Shown piece by piece: positions 17,197 through 26,600 of a stretch of 64,000 bases of DNA. Under the pieces are notes generated by a model that did no database searches, had not been told where the DNA came from, and saw only the letters and a list, made by a program, of their open reading frames with translations. This stretch comes from Panacagrimonas sp052387695 (GTDB lineage Bacteria; Pseudomonadota; Gammaproteobacteria; Nevskiales; Nevskiaceae). The position numbers and the translations under genes are program-made. The DNA is taken from positions 1-64,000 of the forward strand of contig JBQTIX010000082.1 in assembly GCA_052387695.1 (NCBI GenBank), written 5' to 3'. Numbering within the stretch: the first letter of the stretch is position 1; the number at the start of each line of letters is the position of its first letter.

Positions 17197-17709
17197 ATGA
17201 ACAGCTTCAAGAAAGTTTCTCTGATCGCCGCCCTTTCCTTCCCTATGCTTGCTCTGTCTGGTGGCGCACAGGCGGGGGATGTGAAGAATTTATCGGGTGC
17301 GCACTGCGATCCGATTGGTCCGAGCACAAGCTTCACTCGCAGCGTTTCCGGCGGTATCTCCAACGACGACACCTCCTCGTCGCTGACCGTTCTTTGCCCG
17401 ATCGTGAGGGACAATAACATTGGCAGGAATCCCGCGACGACCACCGGCTCGTTTGTGGTCGTCACCGACAATTCGTCCACCGGCGATGTGAGCTGCACAT
17501 TGTCCAGCCGGAGCCAGCTCGGGGGCACCCAGTCGAGCCAGAGCGTCTCCACTTCGGGCCAGAACTCCGCTCCGGTGGTGAAGACTTTTTCGTCGGTTTC
17601 CTCGGCCACCAACGGGTACTACGTCCTGTCGTGCACCATCCCGGCCAGGTCCACGGCGGCCGGGCAGGGTACTTCGCGAGTGATTACTTACGGCATCAGC
17701 GAATTTTAA
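17197..17709 (+). CDS. Small secreted protein of unknown function
   Basis: A 170-residue protein with a clear signal peptide (MNSFKKVSLIAALSFPMLALSGGAQAG). The mature part is beta-rich and Ser/Thr-rich with four cysteines (GAHCDP, VLCPI, VSCTLSS, VLSCTIP), suggesting two disulfides in a compact periplasmic or extracellular domain. I do not recognise the family. CTGGAGA stands 6 nt before the ATG. It is preceded by the seven-unit 11-bp array, which should control it, and is followed after 10 nt by a membrane-anchored protein gene, so the two form an operon. Confidence 0.75.
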   Translation: MNSFKKVSLIAALSFPMLALSGGAQAGDVKNLSGAHCDPIGPSTSFTRSVSGGISNDDTSSSLTVLCPIVRDNNIGRNPATTTGSFVVVTDNSSTGDVSCTLSSRSQLGGTQSSQSVSTSGQNSAPVVKTFSSVSSATNGYYVLSCTIPARSTAAGQGTSRVITYGISEF

Positions 17710-17719
17710 TGACGCCGCC

Positions 17720-18463
17720 ATGCGCACGACCGACATTAAGGCGGCCGGCGCCACACAGACCCGGGGTCGATCCCCGGGTCTGGTGACGATTCTGGTCGCA
17801 GGCGTTTTCGGCGTGTCCGGGTGGATCAAGGCGCTGAGCGATGCGGCGCCGGAGGCAGTCCCGACTCCGGTGTCCGTATCCGCGACGGCAGCCCCCTCTC
17901 CCGGGCTCAATACATCCATCCTGCCGCAGCCGAGGGACACCTTCGCGGCGGCAGGCCAACCAAAGGAGACCCCGGATCGGAAGATCAAAAAACGTCCCCC
18001 CGTCGAAAAAATCGTAACGGCGGATACTGCACCCTGCGAGCGAGCAGGCCCCGGATCTGACGAAGCGCTGGCGGGCATGGACCCGGAGCAGCTCCGGGCT
18101 GATGACGCAGCGCGCCAGTTTGCGATGCTGGGGGAACTGGCGTCACTGGTCGCAAGCGAGCCGGTGGACCGGGCTTTTCGTGACCGGGCGCAGGTTTCCA
18201 TCGATCGCGCGGTGGAGCAGCTTGCGGAAACCGGAGTCCAGCTCGTCAGCAGCGACTGCCGCAGTACGCTTTGCAAGGTGGATTTCTGGACGGCCGATGC
18301 CGATTCGATGGCTCGCTTTCTTGATGCTTTTCCGAACGCGCTTGGCTGGACCAGCAGCATGAGCACGGAGACTCCGCAGCAGGCGGGCGGAGGAGTGCAG
18401 ACCGCTGTTTTTCTGACTCGCGATGCGACACCGATACCTTCCTTGGCATCCGCACGCCGGTAA
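17720..18463 (+). CDS. Membrane-anchored periplasmic protein of unknown function
   Basis: 247 residues. One N-terminal hydrophobic segment (GLVTILVAGVFGVSGWIKAL, about 20-40) is followed by a Pro/Ala/Lys-rich linker and a C-terminal domain with helices QFAMLGELASLVASEP and QVSIDRAVEQLAETG and a two-cysteine motif SSDCRSTLCKVDFW. That C-terminal pattern resembles uncharacterised periplasmic domains carrying a CRS(S/T)LC motif. It starts 10 nt after the small secreted protein gene and probably shares its array-controlled promoter. A hairpin with T-run follows at 18510-18540. No function can be assigned. Confidence 0.7.
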   Translation: MRTTDIKAAGATQTRGRSPGLVTILVAGVFGVSGWIKALSDAAPEAVPTPVSVSATAAPSPGLNTSILPQPRDTFAAAGQPKETPDRKIKKRPPVEKIVTADTAPCERAGPGSDEALAGMDPEQLRADDAARQFAMLGELASLVASEPVDRAFRDRAQVSIDRAVEQLAETGVQLVSSDCRSTLCKVDFWTADADSMARFLDAFPNALGWTSSMSTETPQQAGGGVQTAVFLTRDATPIPSLASARR

Positions 18464-18509
18464 TAGGTTCTTGCCAAATGTGTTCTGTCGTTTGGTCAAT
18501 CCGATGTAG

Positions 18510-18540
18510 CCCGGTTTCGCGGTAGCGAAGCCGGGGTTTT
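18510..18540 (+). terminator. Terminator-like hairpin (common genomic palindrome)
   Basis: CCCGGTTTCGC-GGTA-GCGAAGCCGGGG followed by TTTT, with one G-T wobble in the stem. The sequence is of the GTAGCCCGG...CCGGGG type dispersed in many proteobacterial genomes. It lies 46 nt after the preceding stop and may serve as that operon's terminator. Confidence 0.55.
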
Positions 18541-18599
18541 CCCTACAGGCTACTTCCTGCGTCAACGATCAACGGAACGTCCGTCAACCCGAGACCCCC

Positions 18600-20858
18600 A
18601 TGACCCAACATCCCTCCCGACCCCGCCCCGCGGGTGCTTTTTCCGACTCCCCTTCATCCATCCTGCGCCTGAACCCCCTGGCCGCCGTTCTGGCGGCCGG
18701 ACTCTTCACTTTCGGCGCAACGCCGGTCCACGCGGCCACCATCAACGTCGGAGTCGGCGGCTGCACGCTGGCGAACGCCATCACCGCCGCCAACACCGAC
18801 CGGACCACGGGCGGTTGCCGGGCCGGCAGCGGTGCTGACATATTGGTCTTGCCCAGCGCCAGCACGCAGACCCTGAGCGCGGTCAACAACACCAATCTTT
18901 CCGGACCCACCGGTCTGCCCGTGATCACCAGCAGGATCGCGATCCAGGGCAACGGCAGCCGCATCCTGCGCCGGCCGGACGCCGCGCCTTTCCGCATTCT
19001 GGCCATCGCCGAAACTGGCACGCTGAGCCTGGTGCGGACCACGATCAGCGGCGGGCGCAGCGTCGATGGCGCCAGCTTCGAAAGTGACGGCGCCGGTATT
19101 CTCAATCTGGGCACGCTGAGCCTGGTCGGCAGCACCGTCTCCGGGAATTCGGCGGCGGGGTCCGGTGGCGGCATCAGGAGCGACGGGACACTGAGCCTGA
19201 CCGGCAGCACCGTGTCCGGAAATTCTGCCACGGGGCGCGGGGCCGGCGTCTACAACCAGGGCAGTGTGAGCCTGCTCGATAGCAGAGTTTCCAACAACCG
19301 CGCGGTCTACGGCGGAGGCGGCATCGGTACCCGCGACGGCACGGTGAGCGTGACCAACAGCACCATTGCCGACAACCAGAGCGGTCAGGGCGGTGGCATC
19401 GACACCTTCTACGGCGTGGTGAACCTGAACCACAGCACCATTTCGGGTAACAGCGCCGTCGACGGTGGCGGCATCTCCACCCACCAAGGCACGGTGAGCC
19501 TGGTCAACAGCACCGTGTCCGGCAATATTGCTGGCGGCGAGGAAGGTGCCAACGGCGGCGGCATCTACGAGTATTACAGCGAGCTGCTCCTGCGCAACAG
19601 CATCGTCTCGGGCAACCGCGCCGGGGACCAGGGAGGCGGAATCCGCAGTTACAACAACGGTGGCGTGCGAATTTTCAACAGCACGGTCTCGGGCAACACC
19701 AGCCAGCTTGGGGGCGGCATTTTTGCCAGGGGAGCGCTGAGCCTGATCGACAGCACCGTCTCTGCCAACAGCGCTGCGGAAGGCGGCGGCGTTTACCAGT
19801 TCAGCATTGTGGATGACGCCGGCTTCTTCCTGAACGTGTTCAACAGCACCGTGTCGGGAAACACCGCCGGGATCGGCGGCGGCCTGTTCAACGGCGGCGG
19901 ACGCGTGACGATCGCGCACAGCACGATCAGCGACAACGCGGCGTCCGGCCGCGGCGCGGGTGTGGCCACCGCCACCCGCCAGGCGAGTTATCCGGCACGC
20001 ATGGAGTTTTCCGCTTCCATCATCGCCGGCAATCTCGGGACGGACATCGATCGCCTCGCCGGACCCACCGCCCACCTCGTCTCCCGCGGCGACAACCTGG
20101 TCGGCGATGGCAATGGCAGGACCGCCTTCACCGCCCGCGGCGACCAGGCCGGAATCGCCGTCCCGGGCCTGGCCCCTCTGGCGGACAACGGCGGACTCAC
20201 CCTCACCCACGCCCTGCGGCCGGCCAGCCCGGCGGTCGATGCCGTCACCGGCACCTGCCCGGGGCCGACGACCGACCAGCGTGGAGCGGCACGACCGGCG
20301 GACGGTGACGGCCGCAGTCCCACCGCATGCGACATCGGAGCGTTCGAGTTCGGCGCCCCCGCGCCGTCAACGGTCGACGGCGACTCCGACGGGGTGCCCG
20401 ATGCCGTGGACAACTGCTCCACCACGTTTAACCCCGACCAGGCCGACACCGACGCGGACGGCGTTGGCGACGCCTGCGACGAGTCCCCGCTGGGACTCTG
20501 CGAGGGGCGAACGGTCACGATCGGTGTCGGCGCAATTCGTACCGGCGCCTCGATCGTGGGAACCGACGGCGACGATGTGCTGGGCGGCGGGTTCGGCGAC
20601 GACCTGATCGAGGGACGTGGCGGCAACGACCTGATTTGCGGAGGCGATGGCAACGACAGGCTGATGGGCGGGGCGGGCAACGATCGGCTGCTGGCCGGTC
20701 GCGGCGATGACCAATTGGTCGGCGGCAGTGGCAACGACTTCCTCCAGGGCGGGGCTGGCCGGGATTCGCTCACAGGCGGCAGCGGTCGCGACACCTGCGG
20801 GGGCGGTACGCAAACCGACCGCGCGGTGGGTTGCGAGACGCTCGACAACATTCCGTAG
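18600..20858 (+). CDS. Secreted beta-helix protein 1 with choice-of-anchor Q, TSP3 and RTX repeats
   Basis: A 752-residue exported protein, first of three tandem paralogs. The signal peptide ends at about residue 46 (GATPVHA). A CSLREA-like segment (CTLANAITAANT, GSGADILVLPSAS) leads into a right-handed beta-helix of many NSTVSGN / GGGI rungs (about 130-480). Then come a choice-of-anchor Q motif (TDQRGAARP...CDIGAFEFG), a thrombospondin type 3 stretch (DGDSDGVPDAVDNC) and RTX calcium nonapeptides (GGAGNDRLLAGRGDDQL, about 640-745). It is probably a Ca2+-stabilised surface or extracellular protein; its ligand is unknown. No C-terminal sorting motif or adjacent secretion system is visible. Confidence 0.85.
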   Translation: MTQHPSRPRPAGAFSDSPSSILRLNPLAAVLAAGLFTFGATPVHAATINVGVGGCTLANAITAANTDRTTGGCRAGSGADILVLPSASTQTLSAVNNTNLSGPTGLPVITSRIAIQGNGSRILRRPDAAPFRILAIAETGTLSLVRTTISGGRSVDGASFESDGAGILNLGTLSLVGSTVSGNSAAGSGGGIRSDGTLSLTGSTVSGNSATGRGAGVYNQGSVSLLDSRVSNNRAVYGGGGIGTRDGTVSVTNSTIADNQSGQGGGIDTFYGVVNLNHSTISGNSAVDGGGISTHQGTVSLVNSTVSGNIAGGEEGANGGGIYEYYSELLLRNSIVSGNRAGDQGGGIRSYNNGGVRIFNSTVSGNTSQLGGGIFARGALSLIDSTVSANSAAEGGGVYQFSIVDDAGFFLNVFNSTVSGNTAGIGGGLFNGGGRVTIAHSTISDNAASGRGAGVATATRQASYPARMEFSASIIAGNLGTDIDRLAGPTAHLVSRGDNLVGDGNGRTAFTARGDQAGIAVPGLAPLADNGGLTLTHALRPASPAVDAVTGTCPGPTTDQRGAARPADGDGRSPTACDIGAFEFGAPAPSTVDGDSDGVPDAVDNCSTTFNPDQADTDADGVGDACDESPLGLCEGRTVTIGVGAIRTGASIVGTDGDDVLGGGFGDDLIEGRGGNDLICGGDGNDRLMGGAGNDRLLAGRGDDQLVGGSGNDFLQGGAGRDSLTGGSGRDTCGGGTQTDRAVGCETLDNIP

Positions 20859-20864
20859 GTGTGG

Positions 20865-20985
20865 GTAGTGCATCAGTTCGAAATCCGTTCGCACCGCGCC
20901 CCCGATACGCGACGCTTCCCTCGATACGCCCGCTGCGCGGCTACTCGGGCCGAACGGGGTTCTGGAATTCAAACTGATGCACTCC
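20865..20985. repeat. Family B inverted-repeat element between beta-helix genes 1 and 2
   Basis: Starts GTAGTGCATCAGTTCGAAAT and ends TTCAAACTGATGCACT, forming long terminal inverted repeats. It begins 6 nt after the stop of the first beta-helix gene. A second copy lies just after the second beta-helix gene (23377-23513). Confidence 0.85.
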
Positions 20986-21049
20986 GTCCGCTCCGCCAGC
21001 TTGCTTCTTCGTCGCGAAGTTGCAGAGCATTAATCAACCAGAGAGCCCC

Positions 21050-23293
21050 ATGACCCACCATCCCATCCCAACCCGCACCGGGGATTCGTCCCCCCTTCCA
21101 CCCGCACCGACCCTGCGCCTCAACCCGCTTGCGGCTGTGCTGGCGGCCGGGCTGTTCACGCTCGGCATGGTGCCCGCCGGCGCGGCGACCCTCCACATCG
21201 GGGTCGGCGGCTGCACGTTGGTGGACGCCATCACGGCCGCCAATATCGATCTTGCCGCAGGCGCTTGTCCTGCCGGCAACGGTGCCGACACCCTGGTCCT
21301 GCCCAGCGCCAGCACGCTGACGCTGAGTGCCGTCAACAACACCGAGCTTGCCGGGCCGACCGGTCTGCCGGTCATCACCAGCTCCATCACGATCCAGGGC
21401 AACGGCAGCCGCATCCTGCGCAATCCCGGGGCCGGGCCGTTCCGCATTCTTGCGGTCAACGACACCGGCACGCTGAGCCTGGAGCGGACCACGATCAGCG
21501 GCGGGCTTACCCTGGAACAGGCAGGCGCCTACGACGGCGCCGGCATTCTCAACCTGGGCACATTGACCCTGGTCGACACCACTGTCTCGGGCAACTCGGC
21601 GGTCGGGTCCGGCGGCGGCATCCAGAATGAGGGCGTGCTGAGCCTGGTGAGCAGCACCGTGTCCGGCAACTCCGCCGTGGGACGGGGGGCGGGCATCGAA
21701 AACCTGCGCAGCCTGAGCCTGGTCAACAGCACCGTGTCGGGCAACACCAGCGGCAATCGCGGCGGCGGCGTCTACAGCTTCAACGGTTACGAGAGCGCGG
21801 GCAGCGGCACCACGCTGCACGGCAGCACGGTCTCGGGCAATACCAGCATGTACGAGGGCGGCGGCCTGTTCGTGCGCTTCGGCACGCTGGGCCTGATCAA
21901 CAGCAGCGTTTCCGGCAACACCTCCGGTGGCGACGGCGGCGGGTATTACGGCGGGTATGGCGGCGGCGGTATCTACGGCTACAGGAGCCAGTTGAGTCTG
22001 AGCAGCAGCACTGTCTCGGGGAACACCGGCAGCGGCTCGGGAGGCGGGATCAGGGGCGAGTCCTCGGTCCTGATCGTCAGCAACACGACGATCTCCGACA
22101 ACAGCAGCGGTGAAGCCGGCGGCGGTATCGCCAGCGCTGGCGAACTGCGCATGAGCAACAGCACGGTGTCGGGCAACCGCAGCGGTCAGGAAGGTGGCGG
22201 CATCCGGCTGTCCACTTCCGACGGCGCCGACGGACCGCGCACGTCCACGATCGGCAACAGCACCCTGTCGGGTAACAGCGCTCCGATCGGTGGCGGCCTG
22301 TTCAACCTTGGCGGGTCGACCTTGATCAGCCACAGCACCATCACCGACAACACGGCTCCAATCCGGCGTGGAGCGGGCCTGGCCAGCGCGGAGCGTCCTT
22401 ATTCGGATCTCGATTCCGTGACCACACTCGCCGCCACCATCGTCGCCGGCAACCAGGGCACCGACGTCGATCTGCTGCGGGGCGGCAGCGAGGATCCCGG
22501 TCACGGGGGCGTCGGCCGCTTTGTCTCTCTGGGCGACAACCTGATCGGTGACGGCAACGCCACCGGCTCGTTCATGGCGAGCGGCGACCAGACCCGGGTC
22601 CCCAATCCGCGATTGGCCGCCCTGACCCACAACGGCGGTCCGACCCGCACCCACGCCTTGAACCGCAACAGCCCCGCCATCGACGCCGCCGGCGGCCACT
22701 GCCAGCCGCAGACGCCCCTGGACCAGCGCGGTTTCACACGACCGTCGGACGGCGATTCCAGCGGAACGGCCCGATGCGACATCGGCGCGTTCGAGCTGCG
22801 CGCCACGGCGGCTGCCGATGGCGATGCCGACCAGGTGCCGGATGTGATCGACACCTGCCCCCTGACCGCCAATCCGGACCAGGCCGACACCGACCAGGAC
22901 GGCTCGGGCGATGCCTGCGACGCCTCGCCCCTGGGCCTATGCGAAGGGCGCATCGTCACGATTCGCGGCACCGCGGGTGATGACGAGCTGTCCGGAACGC
23001 CCGGCGACGACGTGATCGCCGGCCTGGGCGGGGACGATCGGGTCGAGGGCCTTGCCGGCAATGACCTGATCTGCGGCGGCGCCGGAAACGATGTCCTGGA
23101 GGGTGGCGACGGCCGCGATCGCCTGTTCGCCGGGGACGGTGCCGACCGGCTGCTGGGAGGCCGGGGCGGCGACATTCTCCACGGCGGCGGGGGCCAGGAT
23201 TCGCTCAACGGCGGCAGCGGGGACGACGCCTGCGATGGCGGCGCTGCGACCGATACGGCCAGGGCCTGCGAGCAGCTGGATGGCGTTCCATAG
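21050..23293 (+). CDS. Secreted beta-helix protein 2 (paralog) with TSP3 and RTX repeats
   Basis: A 747-residue close paralog of the preceding protein with the same module order: signal peptide (LNPLAAVLAAGLFTLGMVPAGA), CSLREA-like CTLVDAITAAN, a long NSTVSGN beta-helix, choice-of-anchor Q (LDQRGFTRP...CDIGAFELR), TSP3 (DGDADQVPDVIDTC) and RTX repeats (GGAGNDVLEGGDGRDRL). Similarity extends into the leader: both genes have GAGA(C/G)-C-rich spacers and ATGACCCA starts without a good Shine-Dalgarno. It is bracketed by two family B repeats, consistent with origin by tandem duplication. Role inferred: surface or secreted adhesin-like protein. Confidence 0.85.
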   Translation: MTHHPIPTRTGDSSPLPPAPTLRLNPLAAVLAAGLFTLGMVPAGAATLHIGVGGCTLVDAITAANIDLAAGACPAGNGADTLVLPSASTLTLSAVNNTELAGPTGLPVITSSITIQGNGSRILRNPGAGPFRILAVNDTGTLSLERTTISGGLTLEQAGAYDGAGILNLGTLTLVDTTVSGNSAVGSGGGIQNEGVLSLVSSTVSGNSAVGRGAGIENLRSLSLVNSTVSGNTSGNRGGGVYSFNGYESAGSGTTLHGSTVSGNTSMYEGGGLFVRFGTLGLINSSVSGNTSGGDGGGYYGGYGGGGIYGYRSQLSLSSSTVSGNTGSGSGGGIRGESSVLIVSNTTISDNSSGEAGGGIASAGELRMSNSTVSGNRSGQEGGGIRLSTSDGADGPRTSTIGNSTLSGNSAPIGGGLFNLGGSTLISHSTITDNTAPIRRGAGLASAERPYSDLDSVTTLAATIVAGNQGTDVDLLRGGSEDPGHGGVGRFVSLGDNLIGDGNATGSFMASGDQTRVPNPRLAALTHNGGPTRTHALNRNSPAIDAAGGHCQPQTPLDQRGFTRPSDGDSSGTARCDIGAFELRATAAADGDADQVPDVIDTCPLTANPDQADTDQDGSGDACDASPLGLCEGRIVTIRGTAGDDELSGTPGDDVIAGLGGDDRVEGLAGNDLICGGAGNDVLEGGDGRDRLFAGDGADRLLGGRGGDILHGGGGQDSLNGGSGDDACDGGAATDTARACEQLDGVP

Positions 23294-23376
23294 CGGCGTG
23301 GCGAGCCGACGGGACTCTGGTCTGCGTAGCGCCCCGACATCGCCGGTTCGGTCGCGGCAGAGCCCTCTTGCGGGTC

Positions 23377-23513
23377 GTGTATCCGTTTGAAACCCGTTCG
23401 TGCCGAGTAGCGCCATTGCGCAGCAATGCCGCGTATCGAGGTGCCGGGCGCGCCCTCGATACGCGACGCTACTCGGGCCGAACGGGGTTCTGGAATTCAA
23501 ACGGGTGCACTAC
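23377..23513. repeat. Family B inverted-repeat element between beta-helix genes 2 and 3
   Basis: The right end matches the 20865-20985 copy closely (GGGCCGAACGGGGTTCTGGA and onward). The left end is diverged (CGTGTATCCGTTTGAAACCC). It contains the GAGTAGCGCC...CTCGATACGC internal inverted motifs. Confidence 0.8.
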
Positions 23514-23574
23514 CCCCTTACGCCATGAGTCGGGGCGCCGCGGCGGCTCGCGGCTGAGGGTGGGGCACAAATAA

Positions 23575-23607
23575 TTCAGGAAAAATTCAGGATTTCGTCA
23601 GGATTGG
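23575..23607 (+). promoter_or_regulatory. Three-unit 11-bp phased TCAGGA array
   Basis: TCAGGA occurs at 23576, 23587 and 23598, exactly 11 bp apart (TTCAGGAAAAA, TTCAGGATTTC, GTCAGGATTGG). The core and period match the seven-unit array at 17002-17078. It ends 79 bp before the ATG of the third beta-helix gene. Confidence 0.7.
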
Positions 23608-23685
23608 GACGGGCCTTTCGCTGAACCTCGGGTGCATCCGCAGACCCCTGCGGGATGTGCAGCCACCACGATTCAGGGATACCCC

Positions 23686-26600
23686 ATGAAGACGACGCCC
23701 CCCGCTTCCTTCCGCAACCGCTTTCCCCTTCGACCCATCGCCGCTGTGCTGGCGACCGGACTGTTTGCGTCGCCGGCCGCGCCGGTCCTGGCCGCGACCC
23801 TCGACGTGGGGGTCGGCGGATGCACGCTGGCGGACGCCATCACCGCCGCCAACACCAATAACGCCACCGGCTCCTGTCCGGCCGGCAGCGGCGCGGACAT
23901 TATCCGGCTGCCGGTCAGCGGCACGTTGCCGCTCTCCGCGGCCTTGCCGGCGCTGGCCTCCGAGATCGTGATCGAGGGCCGCGGAAGCACCGTGAGCAAA
24001 GTCGTCAGCAGCAACCTGTTCCGGATCTTCGCCATCAACCCCGGAGCCACCGTCATCCTCCGAGATACCGTCATGAGTGGCGGATCGCTCGGGTCGCTGA
24101 GCAATGGTGACTACAGTTCGCTCGGCGGCGGCATCCTCAATCGAGGCACGCTCACGCTCACTGGATGCGCCGTGTCCGGCAGCAACGCTTCGGGCGGCGG
24201 CGGCATCTTCAACGGCGGAACGCTCAACCTCGACAACAGCGTGATTTCGGGCAACGTCGCCAGTTTTGGCGGTGGCGGAATCAGCAGCAATGGTGTCGTG
24301 ACGATCACGCGCAGCACCCTGTCGGGCAACCGCGTCTCGGGAACCAACGGGGGAGCGATGCAAAGCTCCGGAACGGTGACCCTGACCGACAGCACGGTGA
24401 CCAGCAATACTGCCGGCAACACCGGAGGAGGAATCGCCAGCTTCGGCATACTGACCGTGCTCAACAGCACGGTGTCCGGCAACACTGCCGGCAGTTATGG
24501 AGGAGGAATCTTCAATTCCGGAAATTCCGCGAGCCTGACGGTGACCAACAGCACGGTTTCCGGCAACCGGGGCAACTCGGGCGGCGGCATCTACAACCGG
24601 CAGGGCAGTACCCGCCTGGTGCGCAGCCTGATCAGCGGCAATACGGCCGTCTTCACTCAGGAGGTTCGTAATTATCTGGGCACTGTCACCGCCGCCAATT
24701 CCAACCTGTTCGGCCAGAGCGCTTTCTCCAACGCCGGGTCCTTCTTCAATTTCGCTCCAGGCGGCAGCGATCGCGTCGCCACCTCCGACGGCGCCACGCC
24801 CACCACGCTGTCGGCCATCGTCTCGCCCCTGGGCAACAATGGCGGCCCCACACGGACGCATGCCCTGCCTGCCGGCAGCCCGGCGATCGACGCAGCCGGT
24901 GCCTGCACCGGCACCGACCAGCGCGGCATTGTCCGGCCGAAGGACGGCAACGGCAGCGGCACGGCCGAATGCGACATTGGCGCCTTCGAGATCGGGGTCA
25001 ACAGCGCGGACCTCGCCATCACCAAGACCGCCGCGCAATCCACCGCGGTGATGGGCGACAACCTCAGGTTCACGCTGGCCGTCAGCAACAACGGCGATCC
25101 GAACACCGGGGTGCTGGTAGCCGATACTTTGCCCAGCGGTCTGGGCTTCGTTTCCGCCACGCCCACGCAGGGCACTTGCGCGCAGAGCGGCGGCACCGTG
25201 AGCTGCAATCTGAACGCGATGGCCAGCGCTGCCACCGCCAGCGTCAGTGTCGTGGCCGCCACCCCGCAGACCGGCAGCTTCACCAATACTGCCAGCGTCA
25301 TCGGCGACCTGGCGGATGCCAATCCCGACAACAACACCGACTCCGTCATCGTCACGGTCGCGGCCGCAGACACCACGCCGGACAGCTTCAGCTTTCCGCC
25401 CAGGTTGCGGGTTGAACTCCTCCAGGCCCAGACCTCCGAGAGCGTGACCATCACCGGCATCAACCGTCCGGCGGTCATCTCGGTTTCGGGTGCGGCGGAC
25501 AGCCAGTTCAGTATCGGCTGCCTGCCGGCGGGATTCACCAGCACCCCCGGCACGATCGCCGAGGGTCAGACCGTATGCGTGCGTCACCCGTCGTCGGGCG
25601 TCGAACAGACTTCCACCGAGACCATCCTCACCATTGGCGGCGTCCCCGCCGCCTTTACAAGCGTGACGCGCGGGAGTCGGGGCACGGTGGGACTTGGCTC
25701 TGACTTTACCGCTCGCCTGGAAGGCGACGCTTTGGGAGACGGCTTCTTCTTTGTGTTCCTGACCCGCGTCGGGGGAGATTTCGGCCCGGCGTCCGTCACC
25801 GTCCGTACGGTCGATGGCACTGCAACCAGTGGGAGCGACTACACCCTGTTGAATCAGGTCGTGAGCTGGGGTGACGGCGACAGCAGCAATAAATCCGTCA
25901 TCGTGCAGATCATCAACGACACGGACGATGAGCCGGACGAGACCGTGAGTCTCGTGCTTTCGGGCGCCAGCGGCGCCGCACTCGGAGCACCGGCCACGGC
26001 CACGCTATCGATCGTCGACAACGACGAGCCCGCGCCCACCGGCACCGTGCAACTCAGTGCCGCAACGGACTCGGTGATCGAATCCGGACCCGCCGCCATC
26101 CTCACCCTGACCCGCACCGGCGGCACCGCCGGCCCGGCGAGCGTGCGGCTCTCCACCGCCAACGGCAGTGCCAGCGCCGGATCGGATTACACCGCGACCG
26201 CGACCACGGTCACGTGGAACAACGCCGACAGCGCGAGCAAGACGGTGAGCATTCCCATCCGCGAAGACCTGCTCGTGGAAAGCCCCGAGACCTTCACCGC
26301 CGCACTGTCCGGCGCCACCGGCGCGGGCCTCGGCAGTCTGACCTCGGCAACCGTCACCATCACCGACAACGACACGGCAACGCCACCGGACACGGTGCCC
26401 AATGCGTTCAGCTTCCAGGATCAGCGCGGCGTGAGAGTCAATCAGGTCATCACCAGCAACAAGGTGACGATCACCGGTCTGGGTGCGGGAGTGAACACGC
26501 CGATCCGGATCCTGAGCCAGTCCGGAAGCGGCGCGAGTTATTCGATCAACGGCGCCGCCTTCCGCACGACACCGGCCACCGTGAAGAACGGCGACAAGCT

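Noticed and set aside
18560..18600. GTCAACGATCA...GTCAACCCGAG as another array before beta-helix gene 1
   Set aside because: Only two GTCA cores 22 bp apart with no GGA; too weak to list as a site, noted as a possible remnant.
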